Shown here: positions 36,883 to 47,108 of the stretch, piece after piece | How the letters are laid out: each line of letters begins with the position of its first letter | Numbering within the stretch: position 1 is the stretch's first letter | Origin: Rhizobium tumorigenes | GTDB lineage: Bacteria; Pseudomonadota; Alphaproteobacteria; Rhizobiales; Rhizobiaceae | Assembly: GCF_003240565.2 (NCBI RefSeq) | Contig: NZ_CP117256.1 | Coordinates: 744,001-808,000, forward strand | Direction of reading: 5' to 3' | Length of the DNA: 64,000 bases | Translations under genes and position numbers: made by a program | The notes under the pieces: generated by a model | Seen by the model: only the letters and a program-made list of their open reading frames with translations | Database searches by the model: none | What the model was told of the DNA's origin: nothing

Positions 36883-37635
36883 ATGAACTATCGCCGCCTA
36901 TTTTTATCAGCTAGTATCGTTGTGGTCGCAGTGCTTACCAGCTCTTACGCGAGCCGCTCGGCATTGGGCCTTGTGATCGACAGCTGTGAGTTCAATCTAT
37001 CCATGACGGGTTCGCCATTCCCCTGTTTGAAGATCATCCAGTCTCCGCGTCAGTTGTCAGCCTATGCGATATTGCGAGAGCCGACGCATAAAGAGCGTAC
37101 CATCCTTACCCCGCTTGACGCGATCAGTGGCATAGAGGACCCGCGCCTTGTGTCTGCGGATGGGCCGAATTATTTCGATGATGCCTGGAAGGAACGATCA
37201 ATCGTTCTGGATAGCTACCCGCAGAAAAACGATTGGCTGGATGCAGCCCTTGCCATAAACGCCGCAACGAACCGCACCCAGGACCACCTCCATATCCACA
37301 TAGGATGCGTCTCTGCGCGCTTTAAGTCCGCCTTGAGCGGCAAGCGAGACGAAATCGACGACCTTTCCTTCCGGAAATTAAAAACCGATACCGCGTGGCG
37401 TTCATTCTGGGTGAAGTTCTACGCAGGTGAAAACCTGACGAGCATCAATCCGTTTCACATCGTTGCGGATGGCGTACCAGGCGCGCGAGAAGATATGCAG
37501 GATGTTGCTATCGGCATAGTAGGGGCCTCGTCGAGTACTGGTCAACGGGGGTTTTACATTCTGGCTCAGCTCCTCGGGCATACGGGGTTTCCCGGTTCGG
37601 CAGAGGACTTGCTGGATCCGAAGTGCAGCCGGTAA
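36883..37635 (+). CDS. cdh: CDP-diacylglycerol diphosphatase
   Basis: ATG 36883 gives 250 residues with an N-terminal membrane anchor or signal (RRLFLSASIVVVAVLTSSYA). Family segments are CEFNLSMTGSPFPCLKI, YAILREPTHKERTILTPLDAISGIEDPRL, DAALAINAATNRTQDHLHIHIGC (HxHxH-type active site, as in HIT proteins) and the C-terminal FYILAQLLGHTGFPGSAEDLLDPKC. It hydrolyses CDP-diacylglycerol to phosphatidate and CMP at the membrane. Membrane location and active-site histidines are present. A longer start at 36,790 lacks the signal at its N-terminus. Confidence 0.88.
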   Translation: MNYRRLFLSASIVVVAVLTSSYASRSALGLVIDSCEFNLSMTGSPFPCLKIIQSPRQLSAYAILREPTHKERTILTPLDAISGIEDPRLVSADGPNYFDDAWKERSIVLDSYPQKNDWLDAALAINAATNRTQDHLHIHIGCVSARFKSALSGKRDEIDDLSFRKLKTDTAWRSFWVKFYAGENLTSINPFHIVADGVPGAREDMQDVAIGIVGASSSTGQRGFYILAQLLGHTGFPGSAEDLLDPKCSR

Positions 37636-37971
37636 ATTGTATGTCAACCCGCCGCACACAAGCTTCTGAACCACCGCCAAACGGGCAGGTTCACATTATT
37701 TCAGCAGCTGGATATTGCCTGAACCGAGATCGCCTATCGCCCGGCATCAAGGGAACCCATCAGTCGCCGCGTCACCTCGCCAGGCGTCCGGGCGAGCACT
37801 CCCTGAAGCAACACAGTTGGTCCGCTGTACCATCCGCACCCGGCAATGAGCCTTCCCGAAGAAGAAATCGAAAAGTAACGGTGCCTTTTGCAATTTGAGG
37901 CATCGCTCAGTCCAACTAGAGCCAATAGATCGACAAATATTGGTCGTGGATTTGTTAAGGAAAGCATCATC
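37636..37971. other. intergenic stretch
   Basis: No gene supported; leader region of the XRE regulator gene. Confidence 0.4.
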
Positions 37972-38397
37972 TTGACTGTGAATTCGAAGAAACCAGATCC
38001 GGTCGATATTGAGGTCGGAAGACGCATTAGGCTGCAACGCAGGATCAAGGGTATGAGTCAGTCTGTTCTGGCTGATGGGTTGACCATTACGTTTCAACAA
38101 GTGCAGAAATATGAGAAGGGATCTAACCGCGTCAGCGCCAGTCGAATGAGTAGTATCGCTCGGCTCCTAGAAGTTCCGGTGACATACTTTTTCGATGGAC
38201 AGGGGCTGCAGCGCGATCTTCTCGATGGCGATACACTTTCACCGCTTTACGACGTGGCGCAGTTCGTCTCCACACCTGAAGGCAGCAATCTGAACCGGGC
38301 CTTTGCGCGCATTCAGTCGCCCGAGATCAGAAAGCGTATCGTTGGTCTTGTCAAAGCGCTGGCGGCGACCTCCGGCACCCCGCATTCCGCATCGTGA
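37972..38397 (+). CDS. XRE-family transcriptional regulator
   Basis: A TTG at 37972 (after AAGGAAA) gives 141 residues; GTG 37978 is a near alternative. The N-terminal domain PDPVDIEVGRRIRLQRRIKGMSQSVLADGLTITFQQVQKYEKGSNRVSASRM is a Cro/CI helix-turn-helix typical of the rhizobial PraR/SMc00038-like family. It is followed by LLEVPVTYFFDGQ and a C-terminal segment ending IRKRIVGLVKALAATSG. Such regulators repress quorum-sensing and surface genes in rhizobia. Their target here is unknown. Confidence 0.85.
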   Translation: MTVNSKKPDPVDIEVGRRIRLQRRIKGMSQSVLADGLTITFQQVQKYEKGSNRVSASRMSSIARLLEVPVTYFFDGQGLQRDLLDGDTLSPLYDVAQFVSTPEGSNLNRAFARIQSPEIRKRIVGLVKALAATSGTPHSAS

Positions 38398-39110
38398 TGA
38401 TGAAGTGTTTGTCAGCTGCGTCATGATTTGGAGGCCCCGCCGCCTATAACAAGGGGCTAACATCCAAAACGGCTGAAGGAACACAAAAAAGGCGTCGACC
38501 GTCTCCAAAAGATCGAACGCACGCCCTGATGCAACCCAAATCGCCTATTGGTCAGTCTGCTCGGTGAGCCAAAATCTGGCAATAATCCGACCATCAACGA
38601 TCTACAGGAGCCGCCGATGCCCTTCTTGTCGGCGCTTTCTTCAGCATGGGCCGATGGAGCGCCAGCGCAGCGCATGTAACTGCGGCTATGCCCTTTAACT
38701 TAGGTCCGGTGATCGGAACAGATGCGCGCAGCCGAGTCGGCGGTTTTTGCTGGCCAAGAGCATCCGCACCATCCAAGCCGACTGGCTTTTACCCTTTTGG
38801 GAGCACCGCAAAGCATAGATCCGAGGAGGACAATTGTGATTGCCCGCAAACCCGGATCAGACCCAAGCTCCAAGCCACTCGATCACCCACCTGCTGGCTG
38901 AGGTCGCCGGCCGACCGGATTGCCCGGAAAAACCATGATCGGTTTGGATCCGCACGCCCAGGACCGGCAGGATAATTGCCACCATGTTGCTGTTCGATGG
39001 CGGCCCGTGCTCCTCATCGGCTCATGCATGTTGCGCAAAGAAACGGCTTGGGGCGCTCAGACTCTATCCGCAGATATGGATTTAAAGGTGCCGAGCTGTT
39101 CTCCGGTGCG
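38398..39110. other. 713-base gene-free stretch
   Basis: It separates the XRE gene from the 3' end of the leftward export gene. Nothing recognised. Confidence 0.4.
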
Positions 39111-40316
39111 TCAGTTAAGTGTCCGGATCGCATCTCGCGTTGTAACGGCGTCGGACGTCGTTCCGGATGCTGTTGACGTGATCGAGTTTGCAATATTCAG
39201 GAACTTCAGCAGTTCGATCGAACCCGCATTGGAAATGTACAGGACATCCTTGTCCTGCATTGCAAATTTCTGCGCGGCGAACAAGCCAGCGGGATCCCTT
39301 AGGTTCGCTCGGAACACCACCGGAACAGTCTCATCACGGAACGATCCGGTGTTAATGTGCATGTCTTGCAAGATCTTCTTATCCACCAAGCGATATAGCA
39401 GAACCTGGCCTGGGTTGGCCTGCGTATCGGAAAGCCCCCCAGCCTTGCCAATACCTTCATTGAGGCTGAGATCCGTATCGTCAAAATCAAAGCGACCGTT
39501 AGTCCCCGCCGCACCAAAAGCCACGAATGTGCGCCGATGACGGTCGGCGAAGATCGTATCGCCGGGTGCGATGTAGATGTTTTCGATCGGATTTTTGAGG
39601 AGCGTTTCGTAGGCCACAGTCGCCGTTTTGCCGCGCCTTTGAAGGGTGATATTGGTTTCCATGCCAGGCGTCGCAAGGCCACCTGCCTCGGACAGCGCGT
39701 CAAGAATCCGATCACCGGCGGGACTAACTTCAATTTTCTTCGGATTGTTGACGTCGCCGAGCACGGCAACCTGACTGGACACCGAGCTCACAGTAGAGAT
39801 TACCACTTGCGGCTCGATCGCTCGGCTCGCCAGCTTGTCTTCTACGTTGCGTTCGACTTCTTCCTTCGATTTTCCTGCAGCCACGATGCGTCCGGCGTAG
39901 GGCACGCTGATCGTCCCGCCGCGATCGATGGTCTGATTTGGCAGTGTTACAAAGTTGCCCGCGCGGCTACCCGCGTCGGCAGGAATGAAAAGGCCGCCCG
40001 ACTGGGATTCAAAGATGGAGACTTGGACTACATCGCCGTAGCCGAGTGGAACATCTGGAGCTCCACCGCGGCCGCCGCCAAAACTTTGCTTCAGTGAGGC
40101 GATGGACTTCTGCTCGAAAAATCCCAACGTATTCTGGTTCAGATCGATCAATGCGTAGTCGATGCCGACCTTACGGTCAGGAGATGAAACTTTTATCGAG
40201 GCCTGGGTGTCTATCAATTTTGCGTCTGGCCCAGAACGGGGCAGATATGTGCAGCTGGATAGCAACAAAATGCTTAAACAGACGAGGCTCGTACGCGAAA
40301 TAACAATTTTGCTCAT
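39111..40316 (-). CDS. outer-membrane polysaccharide export lipoprotein (OPX/Wza-like, ExoF-like)
   Basis: 401 residues: a lipoprotein signal (VCLSILLLSSCTYLPRSGPD, lipidated Cys at about residue 22), then the polysaccharide export domain (DVPLGYGDVVQVSIFESQ, GTISVPYAGRIVAAGKSKEE, SSQVAVLGDVNNPKKIEVSP) and two SLBB-like repeats (ITLQRRGKTATVAYETLLKN and ...GQVLLYRLVDKKILQDMHI). It would form the outer-membrane channel for exopolysaccharide, working with the ExoP-like inner-membrane protein at 49,357. It stands alone rather than next to that gene, separated by the IS66 element and about 9 kb. Confidence 0.93.
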   Translation of the reverse strand: MSKIVISRTSLVCLSILLLSSCTYLPRSGPDAKLIDTQASIKVSSPDRKVGIDYALIDLNQNTLGFFEQKSIASLKQSFGGGRGGAPDVPLGYGDVVQVSIFESQSGGLFIPADAGSRAGNFVTLPNQTIDRGGTISVPYAGRIVAAGKSKEEVERNVEDKLASRAIEPQVVISTVSSVSSQVAVLGDVNNPKKIEVSPAGDRILDALSEAGGLATPGMETNITLQRRGKTATVAYETLLKNPIENIYIAPGDTIFADRHRRTFVAFGAAGTNGRFDFDDTDLSLNEGIGKAGGLSDTQANPGQVLLYRLVDKKILQDMHINTGSFRDETVPVVFRANLRDPAGLFAAQKFAMQDKDVLYISNAGSIELLKFLNIANSITSTASGTTSDAVTTRDAIRTLN

Positions 40317-41720
40317 CTCAAACCCAGTCGCTTCTGCACCAAAGGATAATCACTGCCTCTACGTCAGAAGCTTGAGACCAGTAGCACGCCTGATGTAAAT
40401 ATCTAGTATCAGTAACATCACGGCCAGCATTGTATCTACCGTTAATGTTAACGTCATTTGCGCGATCCACCACTGCAATGTCAATCGCAAGAAACGTCGA
40501 TCGGACAGGAAATAGTCTGAATCGACCGTAGATTTACAAAACGTTGTGGCAAGAGAGGCACAGCAGACTTGCAGATGAACGCAGGGGCTGTCGCTAGACT
40601 CTCTTTCAATCGCCAGCAGACCGGCTATGCTATGCGCCGTGGCCAAGCGGGAGCCGCTTGGGACGTCTCAGATCGCCAGGCTTGAATGGTAAAGGAATTC
40701 ACGCAACAGCGCGACACACGCGGATCTTAACGTAAGCTATCTATTCGCACCTGCGAGATGGACCGCCCCTGAGTGAGATCAGACCGGTCGCTGCTGTGGC
40801 GTTTTTAGGGATAGCTCCACCAAGCCAGCGTTCCAGGAGACTGGAACAGGATCAGAGATTTTTCTGCCTTCTCTGGCAACGGCAACTGGAGCGCTACCTA
40901 TAGTCGACAGCCAGCGCCCGGGCACTTGCGCCAGTAGATCTGGACTCAGCGACCAGCCACCTGCCCTTTCCACGAATGGCCCGCCCGATATCCGCCCCTA
41001 TGGCGGCGGGACAGCCTTTGACCAAGGCATGCGACGGCTTAAGACGCAGCAGGTCGGAATTGGGCCACCGGCAGGGCGCCTTCTCTCCTCATGCCTTCGT
41101 CGTTGTCGATTGCGTGGTCCATCCCCGGTGTGCCGCATCGATTGCCTTCTACCCGCTTCGACCATAACTGGTCAGGCCGGTGGGATAGACAGAAGATCAC
41201 TTCCAGCGCCCTGATCGGCTGAGAATTCTTCTGACCTTTTCTCAGTGGAGAGCAGCAGGGATGTTTCTTGTATCACATTACATGAAAGACGCATCGCGAT
41301 AGGCAACGCGTCGGACAACGGCCGCTGTTTTCTTGAAGGCCAAGGTTCACAGGCTGTCATTCGACTCTATGGGGAATAGGAGGATCGATTGTCCCCACAA
41401 AGGTCCTGCCGGCGTCGCTAAAACCGCCTTTGTCCAGATTGCGTGGCGCGGCAGTTCGAGCGAGGGGGCAGGCGCGCCTTTCCTGCGCAGATTTCGGTGA
41501 GAATCACGCGCGTGACCTCCGCCGAGGGGTGGCTAACTCGAAGTCTGCGTATCCAAGCGCATGAGGGGATTTGGCAAATCGTCCTATAGTCTTACAGTTC
41601 CAGGCATGGGAAATGAATTTTGTTTGATTATGGGTCAGATCGCAGAGCCCATTTACAAGTTGTTAGCTGAGTCTGGCGCCTTATCGAGACACATTTTTCA
41701 AGCTGAAATAGCCTTGTGCC
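40317..41720. other. 1.4-kb stretch without a supported gene
   Basis: It begins with the promoter of the leftward export gene. The remainder has only short overlapping frames. A leftward frame at 40,779-40,973 (MERAGGWSLSPDLLAQVPGR) has no support beyond being open. Confidence 0.4.
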
Positions 41721-41861
41721 ATGACGAATCGATTAAAATATTTGATCATCGCGATCCTGATTTCCCTGGTGATGTGGATCGGGATAGTCGAGTTTGGCCT
41801 ATGGATCGCCAACGATCCTCCGCCGTCTGGCGTCATCACTGGGACCAATCCGCCGCCTTGA
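41721..41861 (+). CDS. 46-residue single-membrane-segment microprotein
   Basis: MTNRLKYLIIAILISLVMWI, then GIVEFGLWIANDPPPSGVIT and GTNPPP before the TGA at 41,859-41,861. A basic N-terminus, one long hydrophobic helix and a Pro/Gly/Thr-rich outer tail indicate a type II small membrane protein. It faces, tail to tail across 25 bases, a leftward gene encoding a similar peptide. The ribosome-binding site is weak. Support comes mainly from the paralogue. Confidence 0.5.
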   Translation: MTNRLKYLIIAILISLVMWIGIVEFGLWIANDPPPSGVITGTNPPP

Positions 41862-41886
41862 AATAAGGGATCAGCCGCCCTTGCCG

Positions 41887-42036
41887 TCAACGGCTGTCCG
41901 AAACGGCGGCCGTGGTGTTCATATCGATGCCATCGTTGGATTTTCCGCTGATCCAAACGACCCCCGAAATCAGGCTGCTCCAGAGGCCGATAGAAACCAC
42001 GAAGGCAATGAAAATGTACTTTATTCGCGTTGACAT
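41887..42036 (-). CDS. 49-residue paralogous microprotein, convergent
   Basis: MSTRIKYIFIAFVVSIGLWS, SLISGVVWISGKSNDGIDMN, then TTAAVSDSR. It aligns with the 41,721 product at MTNRLKYLIIAILISLVMWI and the downstream W-I/W-I-A. Both have the R-[LI]-K-Y start and a hydrophobic run ending in Trp-Ile. Two unrelated 140-base frames in convergent orientation would not be expected to match like this. Confidence 0.5.
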   Translation of the reverse strand: MSTRIKYIFIAFVVSIGLWSSLISGVVWISGKSNDGIDMNTTAAVSDSR

Positions 42037-42896
42037 CGGTTACACCAATTTTGTGTTTGGCCGAGTAAAACGCCACCGCGTTAATTTTCGATTAGCCGGA
42101 TGAATAGAATGGCGTGGTTCTACTCATGATATGCTTGGAAATCCGAACGTGGTAAACGCTTTATATATTACCTCGCTGCGCTATCGGGGTGGATATTGAT
42201 GTTGCGAACCGTCAATCTGACCGCGATCTCCAGATCAAAACAGAATGGTTACTATAGCTTTCCTTTACTGAATTTGGAATTGCCGAGAACTTACCAGAGG
42301 CTTTGAGTGAATTGGTGTGTGATCAATACATCATGGTGCTGATCCTCCATACCGCTGCCGACTTAAGATCAGGCAATCCGCGCAACAGAATTGTCTCGTC
42401 GGAGACCATCTGATTGATCGCGAGGATCGACAGCGCCAGACATCGCAATTGCCGATGTCCCTGACGCGAAGATCGGCCTTGCCCGGTTCCTTGACGCGCG
42501 AGTCGCATCGGTGCTTAAAAGCCGCTCAACTCTTTTAAAATCACCACAACGAAAGATGCAGGGCAGAGCCGATCCTATCCGTAGGCCGTCCCTTGGTGCA
42601 TTATCAGCTGGAACTCCTCGCCTTGGCAGCGCTTTCGTTGCCAGGTAACGGACAGTTTGGGAGGAGGAAGGTTCATCTCATGCTGAAAAGGCATGTCGCA
42701 TTCCACTCCAATTTCCCGTGCGTATCTGGCGACACTCCTGTAGCCCCTCCGCCAATCACCGCTGATGTCGCTGACCCTCGATCGTCAGCTCATATGTCCT
42801 AATTTTGGACATCGATAAAATTTTAGCATTTCGGCGCACGGAATCTCTACTTGATGACCTTTACAACGGTGTCATCGCCAAAGGGAGATCACCGAG
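42037..42896. other. 860-base gene-free stretch
   Basis: No supported gene. The last 60 bases carry AAGGGAGAT, the ribosome-binding site of the next gene. Confidence 0.4.
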
Positions 42897-43625
42897 ATGC
42901 TTTCTGCACTGTTGAAAACCAAAGTTGCATCATGCTTCGCCGCGCCGCTCGGTATTTTCCTTTCGGTCTTGACGATGCCGGCCGTTTCGCATGCCGCCGG
43001 CCCCGCAGGCCAAGCGAAGGGGATCGGAGCTGCCGTCACTCACATCTTGGAGGGTGGCCGTACCTTAGCACCGTTCGCGAGCGTCGTGTTCTGTCTTCAG
43101 CAACCCGATCAGTGCAGAGACACTGGCGGCGCAGATGTTGTGATGCTGGACGACGCACACAGGCGTCAGTTGACCGAAGTCAATTCCTCCGTCAACCGCT
43201 CGATCCGCCCAGTCAACGACCCAGCCGGCACCGATGTGTGGAGCGTTGATGTTGCACAGGGCGACTGCGAAGACTTTGCTCTTACGAAACGCAAGCACTT
43301 GTTGGCTTTGGGATGGTCTTCCCGCGCGCTGAGGATTGCCGTTGCGCGGACATCAGCTGGCGAGGGCCACGCCGTGCTGATTGCCAAGACGTCCGACGGC
43401 GATCTTGTGCTCGATAATCGGACGGGTCGGATCAAGGACTGGCGAGCGACGGATCTTCACTGGATAATGTTTCAATCGGAAAATGGTCCGCAGCAGTGGG
43501 TTGGGCTGAAAACAGGCCGCCCAACGCCGATGATGGTCTCTAAAACAGTAGAAGCGCCAGCGACCGCAAAAATCATCGTCAAAAGGCTGAGGCACCACCG
43601 CAAATCAGTTCCGAACACGCCATGA
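42897..43625 (+). CDS. transglutaminase-like cysteine peptidase (BTLCP family)
   Basis: 242 residues with a signal peptide (PLGIFLSVLTMPAVSHAAGP). The catalytic layout reads VNRSIRPVNDPAGTDVWSVDVAQGDCEDFALTKRKHLL (Cys in QGDCEDFA), GEGHAVLI (His) and DGDLVLDNRTGRI (Asp), the transglutaminase/cysteine peptidase triad of the BTLCP family. Proteins of this family are periplasmic, and some trim surface adhesins such as LapA under cyclic di-GMP control, by way of a GGDEF-linked pathway. A GGDEF gene is 7.5 kb away, but a direct link is speculation. Confidence 0.88.
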   Translation: MLSALLKTKVASCFAAPLGIFLSVLTMPAVSHAAGPAGQAKGIGAAVTHILEGGRTLAPFASVVFCLQQPDQCRDTGGADVVMLDDAHRRQLTEVNSSVNRSIRPVNDPAGTDVWSVDVAQGDCEDFALTKRKHLLALGWSSRALRIAVARTSAGEGHAVLIAKTSDGDLVLDNRTGRIKDWRATDLHWIMFQSENGPQQWVGLKTGRPTPMMVSKTVEAPATAKIIVKRLRHHRKSVPNTP

Positions 43626-44637
43626 TCAAGGTGTAGAAAAAGTCCAAGCCCACTCTCTTTGAATAGAATACGGCTTTTGGTCAATACCGCTCTTCTGCTT
43701 AGCGTTGACGACAATCAATGTTGCAAGGTGAGGCTGTTCAGACCAGTTCGTCTTGCCGACGAGGCCGCCCTATGCAAATCCTTACACAGTCTGTATGCGC
43801 GCCATCACATAATCGACCAAGCCTGCCCTCGCCGCAGTAGGGAAAGCCTACAACCAGGGTTTGTTGAAGTTTGTTTGGTCCGTGCCGATTTTCGACGTCG
43901 CGCTATCCTGGCAGCAGGCGACGCAGAGGGTCGGGGTTGTCGCTAAGGCATCGATGAAACGACTACAGAGCGGCGGTGGTCGACCCCACTATCAACAATG
44001 GCTCTCCTGACGCATCTGCCGAATGATCATCTCGTCCGTCGCGGACACAGATCCGCGGCGGCAAAGAAGTCGCCCCTATTCCTTCCAGCCGGCTCGATGC
44101 GGCCCACTTCTGGCTCGTCGCTCTCAATTTCCTGCGCGGGAGATATGGGCGTCGACGAATGGGTGAAGGGTGAAGTCGCGGCCTGATGCCGTACTCATCA
44201 TGAACGGAACCGACTCACAGCGACAATGTCATCCTGATACGCCTATTGTGAACGAAGGCATATCGATGGGCCTGAGACCTATGACGGCAGACCGGGCTTA
44301 CGGCGCTGACGATATTCGACGGACCTCAAGGAACATGCCGGCCAGTCTTGGCAGTCCCGCATCCAAAAATGCAACGGTCTCCTATCGGCATCTCATCGGA
44401 GTCGACTTACACGCCCAGGTATCGACGACGAGACGCTCGCTTGCCAAACTGAACGTTCGGCGGCAAGGATAGGCAGCGCCACATCCTCTTCGGGATTACG
44501 AAGAAAGCATTCCTGCCGCGCTATGCCTCGAGACGAGTCTAAAGTCTTTCCCATTCGATCCGAAAGTCGCCCTGAACTTGCACAGCGGCCTGATTGCCGT
44601 ATCCCTCCGCCGAAGGCCGTCTGCCGTGATTTGCTGA
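43626..44637. other. 1-kb stretch without a supported gene; possible IS5 trace
   Basis: Mostly unrecognised. One frame near 44,280-44,340 reads TADRAYGADDIRR, resembling the LADKGYDADxxR motif of IS5-type transposases, but the match is too short to call. Confidence 0.35.
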
Positions 44638-44658
44638 TTGGCTTTAAGTCCATGCCTT

Positions 44659-45063
44659 ATGTCATGCGCTACAATCATATCACCCATTGAGGTCTTGTCC
44701 GCCGATGATCTTGGTCGCCGGCGGGATTGGTCGGACGAAGAGAAGGTCCGGATCGTCGAGGAGAGCCTGCAGGGTTTTCGGCAGGGTTCAGTGACAGCAC
44801 GGCGCTATGGATTGTCGCGATCGTTGCTGACAGCCTGGCGTCGTCAATATCGGAGCGGGCTTTTGAACGTTTCCGCGTCAACGGGCTTCGTACCGCTTTC
44901 GATTTCGCCGCCGGGGGCATCTTCCGAGATGAACTCACCGCCGCGGTCTGAAGACGACAAGACGATCGAGATCGGCCTGCCGAACGGCCGGCGGCTGACG
45001 ATCCCGGCCTCGCTTGATCCGACCATTCTTGCCCGACTGCTACCGATCCTGGATGCGTCATGA
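44659..45063 (+). CDS. tnpA: IS66 accessory protein TnpA
   Basis: 134 residues from ATG 44659; TTG 44695 (LSADDLGRR) is an alternative start. It carries a helix-turn-helix of the IS66 OrfA type (RRRDWSDEEKVRIVEESLQG, SVTARRYGLSRSLLTAWRRQ) and a C-terminal tail EIGLPNGRRLTIPASLDPTI. The stop overlaps the tnpB start by 4 bases. The three proteins are jointly required for IS66 transposition. Confidence 0.88.
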   Translation: MSCATIISPIEVLSADDLGRRRDWSDEEKVRIVEESLQGFRQGSVTARRYGLSRSLLTAWRRQYRSGLLNVSASTGFVPLSISPPGASSEMNSPPRSEDDKTIEIGLPNGRRLTIPASLDPTILARLLPILDAS

Positions 45064-45410
45064 TCGCTTTTCCAGCCGGGGTGAAGGTGTGGATCGCGGG
45101 TGGCGTGACGGACATGCGTTGCGGCATGAACAGCCTGGCGCTGAAGGTGCAGGAAGGCCTTGGCCGCGATCCTCATGGCGGTGAGGTCTTCTGCTTTCGC
45201 GGCCGCAAGGGTGACCTGATCAAGGTCCTGTGGCACGACGGCGTCGGAATGTCGCTTTATATAAAGCGCCTTGAGGCTGGCAAGTTCATCTGGCCGGTCA
45301 GCCATAACGGCTCTGCCGTGCCAGTGTCGACGGCGCAGTTGGGCTACCTCCTGGAAGGGATCGATTGGCGTAATCCGCGTTGGACGCAACGCCCTTCCAA
45401 GGCAGGTTGA
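45060..45410 (+). CDS. tnpB: IS66 accessory protein TnpB
   Basis: 116 residues: MIAFPAGVKVWIAGGVTDMR, CGMNSLALKVQEGLGRDPHG, GEVFCFRGRKGDLIKVLWHD, GVGMSLYIKRLEAGKFIWP. This is the IS66 OrfB signature (family PF05717), with the conserved RKGDxIKVLWxDxxGM. Full length and intact. Confidence 0.95.
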   Translation: MIAFPAGVKVWIAGGVTDMRCGMNSLALKVQEGLGRDPHGGEVFCFRGRKGDLIKVLWHDGVGMSLYIKRLEAGKFIWPVSHNGSAVPVSTAQLGYLLEGIDWRNPRWTQRPSKAG

Positions 45411-45470
45411 TCGCCTCTATTTGCGCTGTTTTTGTTGGGCTTTCGGCATTTTTCATGATAGCTTTTGGCC

Positions 45471-47108
45471 ATGGATGACGCTGCTTCGGAGATAGCCAGA
45501 TTGCGCGCCGCGCTTGCGGCGTCCGAGGCGCGTGCTGCCTCCGCCGAGGCCAATCTCGCGCAGGTGCGCGCCGTCGTGACAACCTCTGAGGCGATGATCC
45601 GGCACCTGAAGCTTGAGATCGCAAAAATGCGCCGCGAACAGTACGGACAAAGTTCGGAACGGCGCGCTCGGTTAATCGACCAGATGGAATTGCAGCTCGA
45701 GGAACTCGAAGCTGATGCCACCGAAGACGAGATCGCAGCTGACCGCGTGGCAGCGAAGATCACAAATGTCTCCGCCTTCGAACGCCGCCGGCCGGCCCGT
45801 AAGCCGTTTCCTGAGCACCTGCCACGTGAGCGCATGATCATCGAAGCTCCGTCGACCTGCACCTGCTGCGGCTCGACCAGGATCGTGAAGATGGGCGAAG
45901 ACATCACTGAGACGCTGGAGGCGATCCCGCGGCAGTGGAAAGTGATCCAGACGGTGCGAGAGAAGTTCACCTGCCGGGATTGCGAGAAGATCAGCCAGTC
46001 ACCGGCCCCGTTCCATGCGACACCGCGGGGATGGGCAGGTCCCAACTTGCTCGCCACGATCCTGTTCGAGAAGTTCGGCCAGCATCAGCCATTGAATCGC
46101 CAAGCCGAGCGCTACGCCAAGGAAGGCGTCGATCTCAGCCTCTCCACGTTGGCCGACCAGGTCGGAGCCTGCGCGACCGCCCTGCAGCCGATCCATGACC
46201 TGATCCGCGCCCATGTACTGGCAGCCGAACGGCTGCATGGTGACGACACCACCGTGCCGCTCCTGGCCAGGGGCGCAACACGGCAGGCAAGGTTATGGAC
46301 CTACGTGCGCGATGATCGTCCGTTTGCGGGCGGCGCACCGCCCGCAGCGCTCTTCTACTTCTCACCCGATCGCGAGAAGACCCATCCCAATCGGCATCTC
46401 GCCGGGTGGCATGGCATCCTGCAAGCCGATGCCTACGGAGGCTATAACGATCTCTATCGTGCCGATCGAAGTCCGGGGCCGGTCAGGAGTGCACTTTGTT
46501 GGAGCCATGCGCGGCGCAAGTTCTTCGAACTGGCAGATATCGCCGGCAACGTACGCAAGGGCAAGCCAGCCCATGAGATATCGCCTGTCGCGCTTGAAGC
46601 CGTTGCCCGCATTGACGCGCTCTTCGACATCGAGCGCGGCATAAACGGCATGTCCGTCGAGGAACGGCTTGCCGCTCGGCAGGAGCATGCTCGCCCACGC
46701 GTCGAGGATTTGTACGACTGGCTCAGAGCGCAACACGCTCAGATGTCGAAGCACAATCCCGTCGCCAAGGCGATCAACTACATGTTCGATAAGGAGGGAC
46801 GCTGGGAGGCCTTCACCCGGTTCCTCGATGACGGCAGGCTATGTCTGACCAACAATGCGGCCGAGCGGGCCCTGCGCGGGATTGCTCTCGGAAGAAAGTC
46901 CTGGCTATTCGCCGGCTCCCAGCGAGGAGGCGAGCGTGCCGCCTTCATGTATTCTCTGATCGTCACCGCCAAGATGAACGACATCGATCCGCAGGCCTGG
47001 CTGGCGGACGTACTCGCTCGCATGCCTGGCATCCCCGTATCAAGGCTGCCGGAACTGTTGCCATGGAACTGGTCTTCCGCAGGCCATGTCCGTCAGAAAG
47101 CAGCCTGA
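45471..47108 (+). CDS. tnpC: IS66 DDE transposase TnpC
   Basis: ATG 45471 gives 545 residues. An N-terminal coiled coil (SEIARLRAALAASEARAASA to about residue 85) is followed by a zinc-binding CTCCG...CRDC segment. The catalytic core has HGDDTTVP (first Asp), LQADAYGGYNDL (second Asp) and LTNNAAERALRGIALGRKSW (Glu). The C-terminal region ends PWNWSSAGHVRQKAA. The stop overlaps the passenger gene start (TGATG). All parts of a working transposase are present. Confidence 0.95.
   Translation: MDDAASEIARLRAALAASEARAASAEANLAQVRAVVTTSEAMIRHLKLEIAKMRREQYGQSSERRARLIDQMELQLEELEADATEDEIAADRVAAKITNVSAFERRRPARKPFPEHLPRERMIIEAPSTCTCCGSTRIVKMGEDITETLEAIPRQWKVIQTVREKFTCRDCEKISQSPAPFHATPRGWAGPNLLATILFEKFGQHQPLNRQAERYAKEGVDLSLSTLADQVGACATALQPIHDLIRAHVLAAERLHGDDTTVPLLARGATRQARLWTYVRDDRPFAGGAPPAALFYFSPDREKTHPNRHLAGWHGILQADAYGGYNDLYRADRSPGPVRSALCWSHARRKFFELADIAGNVRKGKPAHEISPVALEAVARIDALFDIERGINGMSVEERLAARQEHARPRVEDLYDWLRAQHAQMSKHNPVAKAINYMFDKEGRWEAFTRFLDDGRLCLTNNAAERALRGIALGRKSWLFAGSQRGGERAAFMYSLIVTAKMNDIDPQAWLADVLARMPGIPVSRLPELLPWNWSSAGHVRQKAA

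Noticed and set aside
44170-44472. IS5-type transposase fragment
   Set aside because: Only one short motif (ADRAYGADDIRR) resembles the family; recorded as a possible trace, not called.
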